Assembly (NCBI GenBank): GCA_944326535.1
Contig: CALVEJ010000010.1
Span: 1 to 40,368, forward strand
Source of the DNA: Candidatus Gastranaerophilales bacterium
Lineage (GTDB): Bacteria; Cyanobacteriota; Vampirovibrionia; Gastranaerophilales; Gastranaerophilaceae
DNA length: 40,368 nucleotides
Direction of reading: 5' to 3'
In this document: positions 24,960 through 33,596 of the stretch, piece after piece
How the letters are laid out: every line of letters starts with the position of its first letter
How positions within the stretch are numbered: position 1 is the stretch's first letter
Translations under genes and position numbers: made by a program
Notes under the pieces: model-generated
The model's database searches: none
Told to the model about the DNA's origin: nothing
What the model saw: the letters and a program-made list of their open reading frames with translations, nothing else

Positions 24960-25988
24960 TTAGTCTTTTGCAACCTTTATATAAGCTTTTAATGTTTTGT
25001 TGTCCATTGTATCCTGTATTGCATCACCGAGATTATCAAGCGAGTATACAGTAGAAAGATATTTTACTATCACCTTTTTCTTTCTTAAAAGTTTGTGAGC
25101 GAGTTCTAGATCCATTGGTGATGGTGAGTAGCTGCCCATAACTTTTAGTTCTCTATAGTAAATATCATTGTTGGTATATCCGGCTGTATCATTTGGTACG
25201 GATGAAAATACAAGAATTGTTCCTCCGTCTCTCACAGCTTTTAGTGCAAACTCAATTGCTTTATCAGAACCGGAGGTCATAAATATGATATCCGCTCCGT
25301 ATCCGCATGTCATTTCTTTAACCGTAGCCGCTGTAGTGTCATTGTCTTCAAATTTAATTGAGGCATCAAAGTTTAAATTACTGGCAAGAGCAACTCTTTC
25401 CTCTATTAAATCACAACCTATAACATCACCTTTGAATGCTTTTATTGCCTGCCCCATCAAAAGACCAATAGAACCGAGTCCTATCACCAGAGATGTTGTA
25501 CCGTCTTTTACTTCAGCTCTTTCTACCGCCCTTATACAGCATGCAAGCGGTTCCATAAATGATATTTCCATATCATCAAGATGTTTGGGTACCTTGAAAA
25601 CTGTATTTTTGAGATGTTTGGGAGAGACGTAAATGTATTCGGCAAAACCTCCCGGTACGATGTTTGTTTCTTTAAATTGTCTGCACATTGAGTAGTTTTT
25701 ATTTTCGCAGTATTCACATTTCATACAGGGAACATGATGCCCAAGAACTACTTTGTCTCCAATTTTGAACTTTGATAAAAAGCAGGGTCTGATGTCGACT
25801 ATTTCGCCTACAACTTCGTGACCGAGAACTTTTTCTGTACCGTCATGAAGGAATTTTACTATGTCAGAACCGCATAATCCGCAGCCCAAAACTTTGACAA
25901 TAGCACCTTCGTTGTTAAAATCACTCAATGCCGGCTGCGGCCTGTCTTGTATTGAAATTTTTTGATTTTCTGCAACAGCTGTTTTCAT
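24960..25988 (-). CDS. Zinc-dependent medium-chain dehydrogenase, tandem paralogue
   Basis: This 342-residue enzyme has the same layout as its downstream neighbour: C in GCGLCGSD, LGHEVVGE, four-Cys structural zinc motif CMKCEYCENKNYSMC and a Rossmann GLGSIG. A C-D-L sequence follows the second strand, so NAD is likely. Overall identity to the neighbour looks modest, so this is an old duplication with different substrates rather than a recent copy. A strong GGGGAGA stands before the ATG. It is first in a two-gene operon and divergent from the Fe-S protein gene, with an 84-bp shared control region. Confidence 0.9.
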   Translation of the reverse strand: MKTAVAENQKISIQDRPQPALSDFNNEGAIVKVLGCGLCGSDIVKFLHDGTEKVLGHEVVGEIVDIRPCFLSKFKIGDKVVLGHHVPCMKCEYCENKNYSMCRQFKETNIVPGGFAEYIYVSPKHLKNTVFKVPKHLDDMEISFMEPLACCIRAVERAEVKDGTTSLVIGLGSIGLLMGQAIKAFKGDVIGCDLIEERVALASNLNFDASIKFEDNDTTAATVKEMTCGYGADIIFMTSGSDKAIEFALKAVRDGGTILVFSSVPNDTAGYTNNDIYYRELKVMGSYSPSPMDLELAHKLLRKKKVIVKYLSTVYSLDNLGDAIQDTMDNKTLKAYIKVAKD

Positions 25989-26059
25989 TGCATCTCCCCG
26001 TGTATAAATACTCTGTGTTCAAATTAATTAAATTCTATCACTAAATAATTCTTTGTGAA

Positions 26060-26065
26060 TATAAT
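26060..26065 (+). promoter_or_regulatory. -10 box of the Fe-S protein gene
   Basis: TATAAT ends 7 bases before the ATG at 26073. There is no Shine-Dalgarno and the -35 is poor. It fits a leaderless start. Confidence 0.45.
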
Positions 26066-26072
26066 AGTGATT

Positions 26073-27296
26073 ATGAAGAAATTTTCTGAGTATAAAGAAG
26101 ATATTTATAAGTGTTCAAGATGCGGACTCTGTCAGTCGGTTTGTCCCGTCTACAGAGCAACTCTGTCTGAATGTGCGGTATCAAAGGGTAAATTTAATAT
26201 GCTGAATGGTGTATTAAATGGCGATTTGTCTTTTTCAAAACAATTGAAAAAATATCTTGATATGTGTACAGGATGTAATGCCTGCAAGAATTTTTGTCCA
26301 AGTGATATTGATGCCGGAAAAATATTTGTCGCAGCAAAATATGATTATTACAAAACTTGTAAATTGTCATTGATTGATAAAATTCTTAATTCTTATTTCT
26401 TTTTCAAAGCGATATTGCTTTTATCCGGAGTTTTTGTGTCTTTATACAGATTTTTTTGCGTTGATAAATTAGTAGCTGTTTTCGAAAAAATATTGTTACG
26501 ATTGGGTAAGCCTGGAAAAATGCTTCTGCTGCTTCATTCTCAGGTGGGTGTAAAAATAAAAAAAAATGACTCATGCAACAAAATAGAAACAACTAAAACC
26601 GCATTGTATTTTTACGGCTGTTTTAATAAATATATTAATCCTCAGACACAAAGTGCAGTCAAAAAAATATTGAGAAATTGCGGTATAAAATTTTTGAAGA
26701 AAAACTTTGAATGCTGCGGAGTCAGTTATCTTGCGGATGGAAATATAGAAGAATTTAAAAAAATAGCCAATAAAAATTTGTCAGTAGCAGGCAATGATTT
26801 TGATTATATTTTGGCAGATTGTGCCTCTTGTATGGACACACTAAAGGTGTATTCCGATATTTTGGATAACGAGAAAGCAAAGAATTTCTCACAGAAAACG
26901 GTTTCCGTAATGGATTTGATTGGTGAAATGCAGTTTGTCAGCAGTAAAAAACTGAAAGTTGCTGTCCATGTGCCTTGCCATGAAGAGTTTGATCTTGCAG
27001 GGTTTGTAAAGAATATAAAAAATATCGAGTATATAGTGACAGATGATTTTGACGGATGTTGCGGTTTTTCCGGAACATTCTCTCTTAAGTATCCTGATGT
27101 TTCTGAGAAAATATCAAAATCAAAGGCTCTGAATTATATAAAATCAGGTGCAGATATAGTGTTGACAACTTGTCCGGCATGCATATTGGGTTTGGAGCAA
27201 GGTTTTATTGAAACGGGTATTTCAATTAAGAACAGACCCGCAGTAATGAATCTTTTTGTATTTCTTGCACAGTATTGTTCTCAAGAAAATATTTGA
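26073..27296 (+). CDS. Fe-S oxidoreductase of the GlcF/LutA-HdrD type
   Basis: This 407-residue protein has two CxxCxxCxxxCP motifs near the N-terminus (CSRCGLCQSVCP, CTGCNACKNFCP), giving two 4Fe-4S clusters. Two CCG domains follow: FYGCFNK with FECCGVSY, and VPCHEEF with DGCCGFSG and TTCPACILG. This is the layout of the glycolate oxidase iron-sulfur subunit GlcF and related HdrD/LutA proteins, which pass electrons from a flavoprotein to a membrane acceptor. No GlcD-like flavoprotein gene is next to it; the divergent neighbours are two dehydrogenases. ATG at 26073 is chosen; a GTG at 26055 overlaps the probable -10 box. Confidence 0.85.
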   Translation: MKKFSEYKEDIYKCSRCGLCQSVCPVYRATLSECAVSKGKFNMLNGVLNGDLSFSKQLKKYLDMCTGCNACKNFCPSDIDAGKIFVAAKYDYYKTCKLSLIDKILNSYFFFKAILLLSGVFVSLYRFFCVDKLVAVFEKILLRLGKPGKMLLLLHSQVGVKIKKNDSCNKIETTKTALYFYGCFNKYINPQTQSAVKKILRNCGIKFLKKNFECCGVSYLADGNIEEFKKIANKNLSVAGNDFDYILADCASCMDTLKVYSDILDNEKAKNFSQKTVSVMDLIGEMQFVSSKKLKVAVHVPCHEEFDLAGFVKNIKNIEYIVTDDFDGCCGFSGTFSLKYPDVSEKISKSKALNYIKSGADIVLTTCPACILGLEQGFIETGISIKNRPAVMNLFVFLAQYCSQENI

Positions 27297-27539
27297 TTAC
27301 TTTCTGAGTTTTAGTGCAGCTACCCCTATTAAAGAAAGGAAGGATACTGCTGCACCGATAATCGGCCATGTATAGCTCGGCTTTTCTTCTGTAGTCAGAT
27401 ACTCATATGTTTTTGCTATATAAGGTCTTTGAGCATCAAAACAATAGCTTGCAATATCTCTTGTTACCGGAGTTGCACCTGTTGCATTTGCTGGGTATCC
27501 TGCATAAGGGATACGTGATGACGAAATACCGTTTACCAT
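27297..27539 (-). CDS. Small C-terminally anchored membrane protein
   Basis: The family is not recognised. This 80-residue protein has a polar N-terminal part (Pro/Ala/Tyr-rich, RIPYAGYPANATG) and one membrane helix at the very C-terminus followed by KLRK, so it is probably tail-anchored. A GTG 12 bases further upstream is possible, but AAGGTGA stands at the right distance for the ATG. Its stop abuts that of the Fe-S gene. The Pro-then-helix end (WPIIGAAV) vaguely recalls the helix of the proline-rich protein at 20246 (LPTILGII). Confidence 0.6.
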   Translation of the reverse strand: MVNGISSSRIPYAGYPANATGATPVTRDIASYCFDAQRPYIAKTYEYLTTEEKPSYTWPIIGAAVSFLSLIGVAALKLRK

Positions 27540-27644
27540 AGTTGAATTCACCTTACTTTACTACCTTATATATATAAAAACAATTTCATTCTTAGTATTG
27601 CTTTATTATCTGATTTATTGTTAAGTATTCTTAATATCTTATTT

Positions 27645-27673
27645 TTGCAAAATTGATTATAATAGAATATAAT
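27645..27673 (+). promoter_or_regulatory. Promoter of the prepilin gene
   Basis: TTGCAA (27645-27650), a 17-base spacer and TATAAT (27668-27673). Transcription would start near 27680, giving a short leader that contains the GGAG before the ATG at 27693. Confidence 0.75.
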
Positions 27674-27692
27674 TATAAAAAACGGAGATTAT

Positions 27693-28358
27693 ATGGACAA
27701 AATGAATTTTAAAAAAGCATTTACCTTGGCAGAAACTCTGCTTACTATAATGATTATCGGTATACTTGTTGCACTTATGCTCAGGGCTATTAACAGAATA
27801 AATCCTGATAAGGATAAAGTTTTGTTTATAAAGGCATATCATGCAACCGAAGCAGCAATCGGCAATATAATTAATGATCCGACAAAATATGATCCGACAT
27901 ATTTAACTGACGATGAAATAGATTCTGCTGAAAGTGAAGGAACGGAATTAAATCTTGATTTTAGATTTAAACCTTATCCTGATGCAACTGCAAGTATTAC
28001 AAATGCTAATGGTGAACAGCAGGAAATTAAGAACATTTCTCAGAGTCAAGCAGTATGCTATTTTCTTGCTGATCAGTTAAATACTGTAGGTGCTGTGAAA
28101 TGTACTTCTAACGGTACTGAAGGTATTGATGGTGCAAACTTTAGATTGTCTAACGGAGTATGTTTCTATAATTGGTCAGGAGTTAAATCAAACGGTTCTG
28201 TTGATGGTGTAATTGACCCAACTTGTACATCAGCAAGTGAGGGATATGTTGTTAGAGTCTTTTATGACGGTAAAGTTACTGTGCCTGAAACAGCAACGGG
28301 ACATAGCAATCAATCAAAAGCTTATGGATGGCTTCAAAATCAGACTGATGTAAAATAG
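27693..28358 (+). CDS. Type IV pilin-like (prepilin) protein
   Basis: This 221-residue protein has a short basic leader (MDKMNFKKA) followed by FTLAETLLTIMII: the prepilin peptidase site with Phe +1 (preceded by Ala rather than Gly) and Glu +5, continuing into the hydrophobic N-helix. The body has four Cys, in pairs that could form disulfides (AVCYF, VKCTS, GVCFY, PTCTS), and looks like a pilin globular domain. It is probably a minor or major pilin or pseudopilin of a pilus, competence or secretion machine. No pil or gsp genes lie beside it, except the distant degenerate PilB-like gene at 6782. It has its own promoter; the mtnP gene follows after 25 bp and may share the transcript. Confidence 0.9.
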   Translation: MDKMNFKKAFTLAETLLTIMIIGILVALMLRAINRINPDKDKVLFIKAYHATEAAIGNIINDPTKYDPTYLTDDEIDSAESEGTELNLDFRFKPYPDATASITNANGEQQEIKNISQSQAVCYFLADQLNTVGAVKCTSNGTEGIDGANFRLSNGVCFYNWSGVKSNGSVDGVIDPTCTSASEGYVVRVFYDGKVTVPETATGHSNQSKAYGWLQNQTDVK

Positions 28359-28383
28359 TTATATATTGACTTTGGGAGGAGAA

Positions 28384-29187
28384 ATGGTTAATAGAAAAAT
28401 TGCAGATATAGGTGTATTCGGCGGTTCGGGCTTTTACAAGTTTTTAGATAATATTGAAGAAGTAAAGGTGGAAACCCCCTACGGTTCACCCTCTGACAGT
28501 GTTTTTGTCGGTGAAATCGGTATTCATAAAGTTGCTTTTATGCCTCGTCATGGCAGAAACCATACTATTCCGCCTCATTTAATTAATTACAGAGCAAATG
28601 TTTGGGCTATGAAGTCTATTGGCTGTACAAGAGTCATTTCGCCCTGTGCAGCAGGTAGCCTTCAAAAACATGTTGCTCCCGGTCATTTTGTTATATGTGA
28701 TCAGTTTGTTGACTGGACAGACAGCAGAAAATCAACTTTTTATGACGGTGCAATTGTTACACACGTTAGTGCTGCAAATCCTTATTGCCCTGAAATGAGA
28801 AAAGTTGCAATTGAAACAGCAAAAGAACTAGGTATTACTGTACATGAAACAGGTACTGTTGTTGTAATAAACGGACCGAGATTTTCAACAAAAGCTGAAT
28901 CAAAATTCTTTACTTCCCAGGGGTGGGAGGTTATTAATATGACACAGTTCCCTGAAGCATACTTAGTAAAAGAATTGGATATGTGTCCGTTGAATATTTC
29001 TTTGATTACCGATTATGATGCAGGGTTGGTCGGAGAAGTTCCTCCTGTGCAGCATGCGGAAGTTATTAAAGTATTTAATGACAACAATGAAAAACTTAAA
29101 GCTCTGCTGTTCAACTTGATAAAGAAACTGCCGGCTGACAGAAATGCTTGTGACTGTGAAAAAACACTTGCCGGTTCAAGAGTATAG
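28384..29187 (+). CDS. mtnP: 5'-methylthioadenosine phosphorylase
   Basis: This enzyme phosphorolyses 5'-methylthioadenosine, the by-product of polyamine synthesis, to adenine and methylthioribose 1-phosphate. It has 267 residues. The phosphate site is GGSGFY and RHGRNHTIPPH, the substrate site is NGPRFSTKAE, and NMTQFPEAYLVKELD with LITDYDAG separates the MTA class from purine nucleoside phosphorylase. The frame extends six codons upstream, but GGGAGGAG before the ATG at 28384 sets the start. It pairs in function with speD at 33597. The yggT gene follows by 17 bp. Confidence 0.93.
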   Translation: MVNRKIADIGVFGGSGFYKFLDNIEEVKVETPYGSPSDSVFVGEIGIHKVAFMPRHGRNHTIPPHLINYRANVWAMKSIGCTRVISPCAAGSLQKHVAPGHFVICDQFVDWTDSRKSTFYDGAIVTHVSAANPYCPEMRKVAIETAKELGITVHETGTVVVINGPRFSTKAESKFFTSQGWEVINMTQFPEAYLVKELDMCPLNISLITDYDAGLVGEVPPVQHAEVIKVFNDNNEKLKALLFNLIKKLPADRNACDCEKTLAGSRV

Positions 29188-29204
29188 ATATTGAGGAGTA
29201 AAAA

Positions 29205-29471
29205 ATGCAGATATCAGGATTTGTTTTTTACTTTTTTCAATTTTATTTTTGGGTCGTAATAGTAAGAATATTTTTGACCTGGATTCCTTCAATTGATTGG
29301 AGTTCTCCGTTTTTCAATGCACTTGCTATAGTGTCGGATGTGTTCTTAAATCCGTTCAGAAAAATAATACCTCCGATGGGAGGATTGGATTTTTCGCCGA
29401 TTATAGCACTGATGGTATTGCAGTTTATTCAGGTTGCACTTGTGAAAATGCTCTTAATGCTAGGGTTGTAG
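29205..29471 (+). CDS. YggT family membrane protein
   Basis: This 88-residue protein has two membrane helices, at about 5-24 and 65-86, and the family motif region RIFLTWIP with NPFRKIIPP and DFSPIIALMVLQ. The family is widespread in Gram-negatives and Cyanobacteria; roles in osmotic response, cell division or thylakoid/nucleoid placement have been reported for some members, with no defined activity. It is probably in one operon with mtnP. GAGGAG stands at good spacing before the ATG. Confidence 0.9.
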   Translation: MQISGFVFYFFQFYFWVVIVRIFLTWIPSIDWSSPFFNALAIVSDVFLNPFRKIIPPMGGLDFSPIIALMVLQFIQVALVKMLLMLGL

Positions 29472-29621
29472 TACATCTACATCAAAAGACGGATGTAAAA
29501 AAATGTTAATATAATCTAAAATTAAAAATGTAACATAGCAAAAAAAAATATGTTCGGGTTTAAAATAATATCGAGCTTTTATTATCTTGATATTGACTAA
29601 AGAGAGAACAGGAGATGTGTC

Positions 29622-30023
29622 GTGGTAGATAATCGCTCAGCAGGATTTTTTGGGATAGGTGGCAGCTTTAATTTTAAAAGCGGCGACATATCTGGTACTG
29701 CTGCAAAAACTCAAGACGACAGACAGAGCCCGGGTATGGAGTATTTTCAGCGGGGGGGATTCAGTGAAGACGGTCAGTATTTTAATGATTCTCACTTTGT
29801 TGACAGAAGTGCTCAGCTCAATGCTACTTTGAATTCTCTTGCTATGATGAATGTTGCAAATCTGCTTAATAAAAGTAAGCTCGAAAAAGCTAAAATTGAA
29901 GAAAAAATAGAAAAACAAAAAGATAAAGAAAAGGATAAAAAGAAGAAAAATTTGCTTGATGAAAGAATTCCGCTGTGGGAAGATTATCAAGATGAAAATG
30001 AAGACTTTTTCTACGTGGACTAA
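29622..30023 (+). CDS. Hypothetical protein with highly charged tail, GTG start
   Basis: The family is not recognised. It has 133 residues. The N-terminus is Gly/Phe-rich (GFFGIGGSFNFKSG). Residues 60-80 form a hydrophobic helix (LNATLNSLAMMNVANLL). Residues 85-112 are almost only Lys/Glu/Asp, a single charged helix, and the end is acidic and aromatic. The GTG at 29622 has AGGAG upstream at good spacing. It could be a small adaptor. It precedes obg by 69 bp. Confidence 0.6.
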   Translation: MVDNRSAGFFGIGGSFNFKSGDISGTAAKTQDDRQSPGMEYFQRGGFSEDGQYFNDSHFVDRSAQLNATLNSLAMMNVANLLNKSKLEKAKIEEKIEKQKDKEKDKKKKNLLDERIPLWEDYQDENEDFFYVD

Positions 30024-30092
30024 AAGCGGTATTGATAACATAAAATGCCATAATACTTTTATTTTTTCTTTTTTATTTTAATATTTAATATT

Positions 30093-31364
30093 ATGTCCGT
30101 ATTTATTGATAAAGCTAAAATAAAAATTCTTTCCGGGCGAGGCGGAAATGGTGCTGTTGCGTGGAGAAGAGAAAAATATGTGGATAAAGGCGGTCCTGCC
30201 GGCGGTGACGGCGGCAGAGGCGGTGATGTATATTTTATTGCCGATGAAAGCATGACTACATTGATGGATTTTAAGTATCAGTCAATATTTAAGGCAGAAA
30301 ACGGCGAAAACGGCAGACCAAAATCCCAGCATGGCAGAGGCGGGAAAGATTTGTATATAAAAGTTCCGCTCGGAACGGTTGTTAAAGATCCTGAAAATGA
30401 CAAAATTATTGCGGATTTAACTGAACCGGAAGCAACTGTTCTTGTTGCAAAAGGCGGCAGGGGCGGCAGAGGGAATGCGAGATTTGCTACGGCACAAAAA
30501 AGAGCTCCGCAATTTTGTGAACCGGGTGAACCTGGTATTGAAAGAGAGCTTGAGCTGGAGCTGAAGCTCATTGCAGATGTTGGTCTGCTTGGAATGCCAA
30601 ATGCGGGCAAATCCACCTTGATAAGTGTAATTAGTTCTGCCAAACCCAAAATAGCTGATTATCCTTTCACTACACTGGTGCCGCATCTGGGTGTGGTCAA
30701 GAAACCATCGGGTGACGGATTTGTCGTTGCTGATATTCCGGGTCTTATCGAAGGTGCCAGTGAAGGTATAGGACTCGGTCATGAATTTTTACGACATGTA
30801 GAAAGATGCAGATTCTTGATTCATGTGGTTGATATATCTCAGGAAGATCCTGTGGGTAATTATCAAAAGATTAACGATGAATTGAAAAAGCATTCACAGA
30901 GATTAGCCGGTCTTTATCAGATAATTGCATTGAATAAAATTGATTCTGTATTTGAAGAACAGCAGCAAGAATTTTTGAAAAAGTTTAAAGAATTTTCAGA
31001 TGATGTGTTTTTGATTTCAGCTGCGACAAAAGAAAATATAAAACCATTTTGGGACTTTGTTATGCAAAAGGTTGATGAGATACCAAAACCTGAGTTCAAG
31101 ATTGATATTGATGAGGATTTTGCGGCATTTGACAATGATGACAGTTCCTATTCAGTGTATAAGGTTGATAAAAATACTTTTGTAGTTGAGGGCGGAAAGC
31201 TTATAAGACTGGCTAATGTTACAGATACAAGAAACCTTGATCAGCTTTACAGATTTCAAAATATCCTCGCTGCTATGAATGTGTATGAGGCATTAAAACA
31301 GTCCGGCATAAAAGACGGAGATGTTGTAAAAATAGGGCATATACAATTTGATTATTATGACTAA
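30093..31364 (+). CDS. obg: GTPase Obg/CgtA
   Basis: This is an essential GTPase of large ribosomal subunit assembly and stress control. It has 423 residues in three domains. The Gly-rich Obg fold (1-158) carries repeated GRGG-type turns. The G domain has GMPNAGKST (G1), TT in the G2 loop, DIPGLIEGA (G3), NKID (G4) and SAATKEN (G5). The C-terminal OCT domain runs from YSVYKV to GHIQFDYYD. All motifs are intact. No Shine-Dalgarno precedes the ATG, and AT-rich TAATAT lies 8 bases before it, so a near-leaderless start is possible. The gene converges on the protease gene with 3 bp between the stops. Confidence 0.97.
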   Translation: MSVFIDKAKIKILSGRGGNGAVAWRREKYVDKGGPAGGDGGRGGDVYFIADESMTTLMDFKYQSIFKAENGENGRPKSQHGRGGKDLYIKVPLGTVVKDPENDKIIADLTEPEATVLVAKGGRGGRGNARFATAQKRAPQFCEPGEPGIERELELELKLIADVGLLGMPNAGKSTLISVISSAKPKIADYPFTTLVPHLGVVKKPSGDGFVVADIPGLIEGASEGIGLGHEFLRHVERCRFLIHVVDISQEDPVGNYQKINDELKKHSQRLAGLYQIIALNKIDSVFEEQQQEFLKKFKEFSDDVFLISAATKENIKPFWDFVMQKVDEIPKPEFKIDIDEDFAAFDNDDSSYSVYKVDKNTFVVEGGKLIRLANVTDTRNLDQLYRFQNILAAMNVYEALKQSGIKDGDVVKIGHIQFDYYD

Positions 31365-31367
31365 ATG

Positions 31368-32624
31368 TTATCCCGCATTTGCAAGCTGCTTTTGCGATGT
31401 GATAAGTTTGTGCATGATTTTTTTTGCAGTATCAAGCTGCGGATCCCTGTTTTTTAGAAAATCATATTCCGTATAATCTACTTCATAGTCAGGAGTTATA
31501 CCCTTTTGATTTATATCATATCCTTTGGGTGTCAAGTATTTTGCAATTGTCAAATTCATTCCCGTTTGGTTGGGCATCGGGTATATTTTTTGTATCATTC
31601 CTTTCCCGAATGTTTTTTTGCCGACAAGAATTGCTTTTCTGTTATCTTTTAATGCTCCGCTAAGTATTTCTGAAGCACTGGCTGTTCCTTCATCAATCAG
31701 AATTACTACGGGTTTGTTAATTGCGTATGGTTTTGTTTGCGCATCTATGTCTGATTTCTGTTTTTCTCTGTCAACTACGCTCACTATATGACCCTGTGTC
31801 AAAAACATGTCTGCTATAACTACGGCATTTGGCATAAGACCGCCGGTGTTGCCTCTCAGGTCAAGAATCAATCCCTGGCAGTTTTTTGTTTTGTCCAGTG
31901 CTTCTACAAATTCTGTAGTCATATCTGAGCTTAAAAAACTTACTATCTGAATATATCCGATATTTTTGTCAATTATATCGGCTTTTATATTTCTGATTTT
32001 TATTTCATCTCTTGCGATTGTTTTATACAATTTTTGTTTTTTTCTGAGCAGTTCCAGTTTGACAGTTGTTCCTATTTCTCCTCTGATTAAGGAGGCAACG
32101 TCGCTGATTGTTTTTCCGCTGACATCGGTTTTGTCAACTTTGAGAATTATGTCGCCGGGTTTTATCTCTGCTTTTTGGGACGGTGTTCCTTCTACAACAC
32201 TGATTATAATAATTTTTCCGTCTATGGACATAATATTTACACCGATACCGACAATTTTTGCATCAATATTGGTATTTTGTTCGGCATATTCTTCTTCGCT
32301 TAAAAATTTTGAATACGGGTCATTAAGACTTGCCAGCATACTGTTTATTGCCACGTAGGCGTCATCTTTGGTTTTTATGTGGTCTACGTAGTGTTTGTTC
32401 CATCTATACCAGTCCTGACCGTTCATTGTTGGGTCATAGTATTTTGTTTTTATTATTCTCCAGGATTTTAGAAAAAGCCTTTTGGGGTTTGTTGTTTGTT
32501 TGTTTATCAGATATTCATTGTCATAGTCAGGACTTTTGAGGGTACTTTCCGTACCGGAAAGTAAGATATAAAGCCCGAAGCTTATTGCACAAATTATTAA
32601 AATATAGAGTAATTTTTTTAGCAT
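31368..32624 (-). CDS. S41 family C-terminal processing protease (CtpA type)
   Basis: This 418-residue protein has an N-terminal membrane anchor (residues 3-23), then the region found before the PDZ in this family (DPYSKFLSEEEY), a PDZ domain (about 105-190) and the S41 protease core. The Ser-Lys dyad is in EGTASASEIL (Ser) and GKKTFGKG (Lys). LDLRGNTGGL is the oxyanion region. It acts in the periplasm, cleaving C-terminal tails or envelope proteins; in Cyanobacteria, CtpA processes the D1 precursor, which would not apply to a non-photosynthetic relative. AAAGG stands before the ATG. The regulator gene upstream is 72 bp away in the same direction. Confidence 0.93.
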   Translation of the reverse strand: MLKKLLYILIICAISFGLYILLSGTESTLKSPDYDNEYLINKQTTNPKRLFLKSWRIIKTKYYDPTMNGQDWYRWNKHYVDHIKTKDDAYVAINSMLASLNDPYSKFLSEEEYAEQNTNIDAKIVGIGVNIMSIDGKIIIISVVEGTPSQKAEIKPGDIILKVDKTDVSGKTISDVASLIRGEIGTTVKLELLRKKQKLYKTIARDEIKIRNIKADIIDKNIGYIQIVSFLSSDMTTEFVEALDKTKNCQGLILDLRGNTGGLMPNAVVIADMFLTQGHIVSVVDREKQKSDIDAQTKPYAINKPVVILIDEGTASASEILSGALKDNRKAILVGKKTFGKGMIQKIYPMPNQTGMNLTIAKYLTPKGYDINQKGITPDYEVDYTEYDFLKNRDPQLDTAKKIMHKLITSQKQLANAG

Positions 32625-32696
32625 TTCAAAACCTTTAAAAAAAGTTTATTTCCGTTTTTTATGTTGTACAATAACCTTTTATATTATACTTGCTGA

Positions 32697-33401
32697 TTAT
32701 TTTCCAAAAGGCAAAAGACGATAACCTCCGCCGTAAATTGTTTCTATATACTCTTTTCCGTCAGCAATTTTTTTGAGTTTTGTTCTCAGGTGTCTTATGT
32801 GAACACGAATTGTCTCAACATCGTCATTAGGCGAATATCCCCATATATCCTGAAGGATTTTTGAAGACGGTACCATACAATCGTGATTTTGTACAAGAAG
32901 ATTCAATATGTCGTATTCTATCGGGGTTAGTTTTGTCGTTTTATCAAGGATTTTTACTGAATAAATTTCCGGCAGCAATGTAATATTGCCCACCGTCAAA
33001 ATTTCTTTTGTTGCGAGAGACTCCGGTATGGCATTTATTCTTTTCAAAAGAGCTCTGACACGCACTTTTAGTTCTTCCATCTCAAACGGTTTTACCAGAT
33101 AATCATCAACGCCTATATCAAAACCTTTGACTTTGTCTTCAAGTTCTCCCATCGCCGTGAGCATAAGAATAGGAATATCTTTTGTTGTGTCATTTTCCCT
33201 GACTCTTTTTGCAACGGTATACCCGTCGACATCCGGCATCATTACATCAAGAATAATTAAATCGGGAAGTTCCTGTTTTGCAAGTGTAAATCCCTGTATA
33301 CCGTCATATGCAGTGATTACATCATATCCAAAAAGCTCTAAGTTTGTTTTTATAAGCTCATTGATTGCTTCATCGTCATCAACAACGAGAATTTTACTCA
33401 T
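32697..33401 (-). CDS. OmpR/PhoB-type response regulator
   Basis: This 234-residue regulator has a receiver with an acidic cluster at 8-10, phospho-acceptor D52 (LDVMMPDVDGY), switch Thr in LTAMG and Lys in LVKPFEMEE. The C-terminal winged helix ends with the family motif VRVHIRHLRTKL and IETIYGGGYRL. The frame can be extended 19 codons to 33458, but the ATG at 33401 has GAGGAAAA upstream and starts MSKILVVDDD. No histidine kinase is adjacent, so it is an orphan in this window. The protease gene downstream could be co-transcribed. Confidence 0.94.
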   Translation of the reverse strand: MSKILVVDDDEAINELIKTNLELFGYDVITAYDGIQGFTLAKQELPDLIILDVMMPDVDGYTVAKRVRENDTTKDIPILMLTAMGELEDKVKGFDIGVDDYLVKPFEMEELKVRVRALLKRINAIPESLATKEILTVGNITLLPEIYSVKILDKTTKLTPIEYDILNLLVQNHDCMVPSSKILQDIWGYSPNDDVETIRVHIRHLRTKLKKIADGKEYIETIYGGGYRLLPFGK

Positions 33402-33596
33402 ATTTTCCTCATAAAATTTCAATTGTTTGCAGGTTCTATCTATCTGTATAATAAACAAAAATCTGAATATAATCTATTATATTTAGAAAGTTTAAGATAT
33501 TTGTATGAAAAATATCAAAAATTAATTTTTTTAAATTTTTATAGTAATATATTTTTAATTGTAAAATATACACATGTAGTAAAGGAGATAAATGAA

